Source of the DNA: CAZCZZ01 sp964503335 | Lineage (GTDB): Bacteria; Verrucomicrobiota; Kiritimatiellia; CAIVKH01 | Reading direction: 5' to 3' | Length of the DNA stretch: 7,927 nucleotides | Assembly (NCBI GenBank): GCA_964503335.1 | Contig: CAZCZZ010000099.1 | Span: 1-7,927, forward strand | Part shown: positions 6,101-7,927 of the stretch, in pieces | Position numbering within the stretch: the stretch's first letter is position 1 | Layout of the letters: each line of letters starts with the position of its first letter | Notes under the pieces: model-generated | Seen by the model: only the letters and a program-made list of their open reading frames with translations | What the model was told of the DNA's origin: nothing | The model's database searches: none | Made by a program: the position numbers and the translations under genes

Positions 6101-6943
6101 ATTCAGGGTATCATCAACGAGTTCACGAATAAGTTCGCGGAACTCGACATGGAATATGATCGCTCGAAGGAGCGCATCGACAGCGGCGATGATGTCGATC
6201 CCGGCATTATCAAGCAGGTGAAGGTCTATGTCGCCAGCAAGAAGAAGTTGTCAGTCGGTGACAAGATGGCCGGCCGTCACGGTAACAAGGGTGTTATCGC
6301 CCGCGTTGTGCCGGATGAGGACATGCCGTTCCTGCCTGATGGCCAGCCTGTCGATATCGTCCTGAATCCACTCGGCGTGCCTTCCCGAATGAACGTCGGA
6401 CAGGTTCTTGAAACCCATCTGGGTTGGGCGTGCGAACGCCTCGGTATCCACGCTGCGACGCCCGTGTTCGACGGTATCTCTGAGAAGCGAATCCGCGAGA
6501 TGCTGGTCGAGGCCGGACTGCCGCACGGTGGCAAGTCGACGCTGTACGATGGTCGCACCGGTGACCAGTTCGACCAGCAGGTCATGGTGGGCATCATCTA
6601 TATGCTGAAGCTGCATCACTTGGTCAGCGACAAGATCCATGCCCGCGCCGTTGGTCCTTACTCACTCGTCACCCAGCAACCCCTGGGCGGCAAGGCTCAG
6701 TACGGCGGCCAGCGCTTCGGCGAAATGGAAGTCTGGGCCATGGAAGCCTATGGCGCTGCCTATGCGCTGCAGGAACTGCTCACGGTCAAGAGCGATGACG
6801 TTCAAGGTCGCACACGTATCTACGAGTCGATCGTCAAGGGTGAGAACACGCTTGAGGCGGGCATGCCTGAGTCCTTCAACGTTTTGATGAAGGAAATGCA
6901 GAGCCTGGTCCTCGATGTGCGTGTTCACCGCTCGAAGGCTTAA
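3197..6943 (+). CDS. rpoB: DNA-directed RNA polymerase subunit beta (RpoB)
   Basis: This 1248-residue protein forms, with beta', the catalytic cleft of RNA polymerase. Landmarks run in order: NGAERVVVSQLHRSPG from 126; the rifampicin cluster SQLSQFMDQTNPL from 446 with THKRRLSALGPGG to 474; CPIETPEGPNIGLI; NFEDA at 750-754, whose Glu752 and Asp753 match E. coli E813/D814; VGKITPKSE around Lys825; GDKMAGRHGNKG at 1021-1032, with Lys1023 and Lys1031 matching the active-site K1065/K1073; and QQPLGGKAQYGGQRFG at 1160-1175. A charged insertion fills about 872-1000, where many bacteria carry a lineage-specific insert. The protein is about 94 residues shorter than E. coli beta and close to chlamydial beta. 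Residues equivalent to E. coli Q513, D516, H526 and S531 (Q450, D453, H463, S468) are wild type, so rifampicin sensitivity of the target is expected. GAGGG at 3186-3190 lies six bases before the ATG. Confidence 0.99.
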   Translation: MANRINFGKLTDIIEPPDLIEIQKNSYTDFLQLGVPPNKRKPVGLQAVFKEVFPIESYDGKIVLDFVKYEISEIKMSGVECIREGTTWAAPLYVTFRLKDGEEVREEDVYMGEVPLMTDMGSFIVNGAERVVVSQLHRSPGICFEQSIHPNGTVLYSFRIIPDRGSWLEVQFDTSDYLHIYLDRTRRRRKFLASTFLRALGFDTDDDIINIFYTIENLSLKGSLSDEEVANKVLREDVIDPSSQSVLARKFEALNRDLAKQIKSAGIDHVRIVNVAWDEGIILKSIQKDPSHSTDEALKDIYVKLRPGDPPTTSNAKQLLKRVFFDPRRYDLSRVGRYKIQQKLGIMDNPESRVLEKEDLIAAIKYLVNLRKGEGTVDDIDHLGSRRIRTVGELLENQCRVGLARTERLVKERMTIFDTNVEKLTPQKLVNPKALSAVIRDFFGRSQLSQFMDQTNPLAELTHKRRLSALGPGGLSRERAGFEVRDVHSSHYGRICPIETPEGPNIGLISSLSIYARVNEFGFIESPYRKVEKGRVTTRVDYLTADQEENFVIAQANATVDANGKFTSETVSSRYRGDFIEVAPDRLDYMDLSPKQLVSVAAGLIPFLEHDDANRALMGSNMQRQAVPLLKSQRPYVATGLEERVARDSRVMTIAEESGKVAYVSASQIIVTKDGEAPTKKTPKSEYQAYELRKFMRSNAGTCMNQKPIVHVGQKVKKGDVLADGPSTDMGELALGRNVLVAFMPWNGYNFEDAILINERLVREDVYTSIHIEEFECGARDTKLGPEEITRDIPNVGEEALKNLNHDGVVRIGAEVKPGDILVGKITPKSETELAPEERLLRAIFGEKAADVRDTSLTVPSGTYGIVMDVKVSARKDLNKSKLSPSERRKQTKAIEDEFTEKRERLTEDLTESLSNILLGEKIPLDVVNMETGEVIIPANRKITKTLLRKLAAAYNHIEIDPSPIQIKIQGIINEFTNKFAELDMEYDRSKERIDSGDDVDPGIIKQVKVYVASKKKLSVGDKMAGRHGNKGVIARVVPDEDMPFLPDGQPVDIVLNPLGVPSRMNVGQVLETHLGWACERLGIHAATPVFDGISEKRIREMLVEAGLPHGGKSTLYDGRTGDQFDQQVMVGIIYMLKLHHLVSDKIHARAVGPYSLVTQQPLGGKAQYGGQRFGEMEVWAMEAYGAAYALQELLTVKSDDVQGRTRIYESIVKGENTLEAGMPESFNVLMKEMQSLVLDVRVHRSKA

Positions 6944-6950
6944 GTGAGAG

Positions 6951-6980
6951 CGGGTTCCGGACGCGCTGCGTTGGAGCCCG
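6951..6980 (+). promoter_or_regulatory. Hairpin in the rpoB-rpoC spacer
   Basis: CGGGTTCC (6951-6958) pairs with GGAGCCCG (6973-6980) with one G-U. Inside, ACGC (6961-6964) pairs with GCGT (6968-6971) around a three-base loop. It starts seven bases after the rpoB stop. It is followed by about 40 AT-rich bases up to AAGGGAG, including a T5 run at 6997-7001 that is 17 bases away from the stem. The distance argues against termination, which would also be lethal for rpoC expression. A role in mRNA stability or processing, or in keeping the rpoC start open, is inference. Confidence 0.5.
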
Positions 6981-7033
6981 GAGTGCGCGAAATTCGTTTT
7001 TGTCAGTTTGTAAAAGTTTAAGGGAGAAAACCC

Positions 7034-7927
7034 ATGGTCGAGACAAGCAAGGCAGCCGAGATTCTGGGAGGAACCGAGCCGCAGATCGGATTTGACCGCG
7101 CGAGCATTCAGATTGCTTCGCCGGACATCATCCGTTCGTGGAGCTTTGGTGAGGTTAAGAATCCGGAGACCATTAACTACCGTACCTTCAAGCCGGAGAA
7201 GGGTGGCTTGTTCTGTGAGCGCATTTTCGGACCCACCAAGGATTGGGAGTGCTCCTGCGGTAAGTATAAGCGCATCAAGCACAAGGGTGTGATCTGCGAC
7301 CGTTGCGGCGTGGAAGTCACACTGGCGCGCGTTCGTCGCGAACGCATGGGTCATATCGACCTCGCGGTCCCGGTCTCGCACATCTGGTTCTTCAAGTGCA
7401 CGCCGAGCCGCATGGGATTGGTCATCGACATTACCGCGCGCAACCTGGAACGCATCCTCTATTACGAAGACTACGTGGTCATCGATCCGGGCGAGACGCC
7501 GCTTCAGGAAAAGCAACTCTTGAGCGAGATGGAGTATCGCGAAGCCCAGGACAAGTACGGCGATGGATTCGTCGCCAAGATGGGTGCTGAAGGCGTTCGC
7601 GACCTGATGAAGCGCATCAACCTTGAGGAGACGATCGCGAACCTCGAAGTCGAGATGGAGAGCACGCGCAGCAAGCAGACGCGCAAGAAGCTCACAAAGC
7701 GCATCAAGGTTCTTGAGGCTTTCATCCGCACGGACACACGTCCCGAGTGGATGATTCTTGAAGTGTTGCCGGTGATTCCTCCGGATCTGCGTCCGCTCGT
7801 TCCGCTCGAGGGAGGCCGTTTCGCGACATCGGACTTGAACGATCTCTATCGTCGCGTGATCAACCGCAACAACCGGTTGAAGAACCTGCTGCAGCTCAAG
7901 ACACCCGACGTCATCATTCGCAACGAG
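7034..7927 (+). CDS. rpoC: DNA-directed RNA polymerase subunit beta' (RpoC), N-terminal 298 codons, cut by window edge
   Basis: Only the start of beta' is present, and the frame is open to the last base. The N-terminal zinc ribbon is clear, with cysteines at 73, 75, 88 and 91 (WECSCGKYKR then CDRCG), matching E. coli C70/C72/C85/C88. Around it lie SFGEVKNPETINYRTFKPEK (37-56), the RRERMGHIDLAVPVSHIWFF region (101-120) and PEWMILEVLPVIPPDLRP (237-254). The last residues, SDLNDLYRRVINRNNRLKNL (266-285) up to IIRNE, begin the clamp coiled coil that holds sigma region 2. The catalytic NADFDGD loop lies beyond the window. The start is ATG 7034, seven bases after AAGGGAG; an N-terminal leader of about 15 residues precedes the conserved part. 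It pairs with rpoB in the usual order. Confidence 0.98.
   Translation, partial: MVETSKAAEILGGTEPQIGFDRASIQIASPDIIRSWSFGEVKNPETINYRTFKPEKGGLFCERIFGPTKDWECSCGKYKRIKHKGVICDRCGVEVTLARVRRERMGHIDLAVPVSHIWFFKCTPSRMGLVIDITARNLERILYYEDYVVIDPGETPLQEKQLLSEMEYREAQDKYGDGFVAKMGAEGVRDLMKRINLEETIANLEVEMESTRSKQTRKKLTKRIKVLEAFIRTDTRPEWMILEVLPVIPPDLRPLVPLEGGRFATSDLNDLYRRVINRNNRLKNLLQLKTPDVIIRNE

Noticed and set aside
6991..7020. Promoter for rpoC in the AT-rich stretch
   Set aside because: No pair of -35 and -10 hexamers with proper spacing could be found; low GC near a start codon is common for ribosome access.
6662..7516. Minus-strand open frame of 284 codons across the rpoB-rpoC junction
   Set aside because: It shadows the two polymerase genes and the intergenic hairpin, and its protein has no recognisable motif.

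Overview
This window is the classic bacterial transcription/translation cluster, all on the + strand and densely packed: 3' part of tRNA-Trp, secE, nusG, rplK (L11), rplA (L1), rplJ (L10), rplL (L7/L12), rpoB, and the first 298 codons of rpoC. Every protein is recognisable and intact apart from rpoC, which runs off the right edge. The tRNA runs off the left edge. No mobile elements, CRISPR arrays, phage genes or sign of horizontal transfer were seen.

The organism is a moderately GC-rich bacterium that uses clear AGGGAG-type Shine-Dalgarno sites; the heptamer AAGGGAG precedes rplJ, rplL and rpoC. The proteins look most like those of the PVC superphylum (Verrucomicrobiota/Lentisphaerota/Kiritimatiellota/Chlamydiota side). 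The reasons are a short beta subunit of 1248 residues, close to chlamydial RpoB length, PVC-like wording in the N-terminal halves of RpoB and RpoC, a NusG NGN domain with a short insertion before its GFIGG strand, and a KCNWPTR version of the SecE core motif. This placement comes from remembered family sequences, not from a search, and should be held with moderate confidence.

Layout: 1-64 is tRNA-Trp with encoded CCA. 92-871 holds the translocon subunit SecE and the elongation factor NusG. 923-2046 holds the L11 and L1 genes, which overlap by one base. 2070-3003 holds the L10 and L7/L12 stalk genes. A 193-base spacer (3004-3196) is rich in RNA secondary structure. 3197-6943 is rpoB. A 90-base spacer (6944-7033) carries one strong hairpin, and rpoC runs from 7034 to the edge. 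No convincing promoter or intrinsic terminator was found, so the whole set is probably read from promoters upstream of the window, with possible processing or attenuation in the rplL-rpoB spacer.

The genes act together: RpoB and RpoC form the RNA polymerase core, NusG tunes elongation and can link polymerase to the leading ribosome, L11/L1/L10/L12 form the two mobile stalks of the 50S subunit, and SecE is part of the SecYEG membrane channel. This is an ordinary, conserved region and no undescribed system was found. The points most worth a second look are the long foldable element between rplL and rpoB, a threefold 11-residue repeat at the L10 C-terminus that predicts three L12 dimers, and the absence of room for a classical L10 leader.
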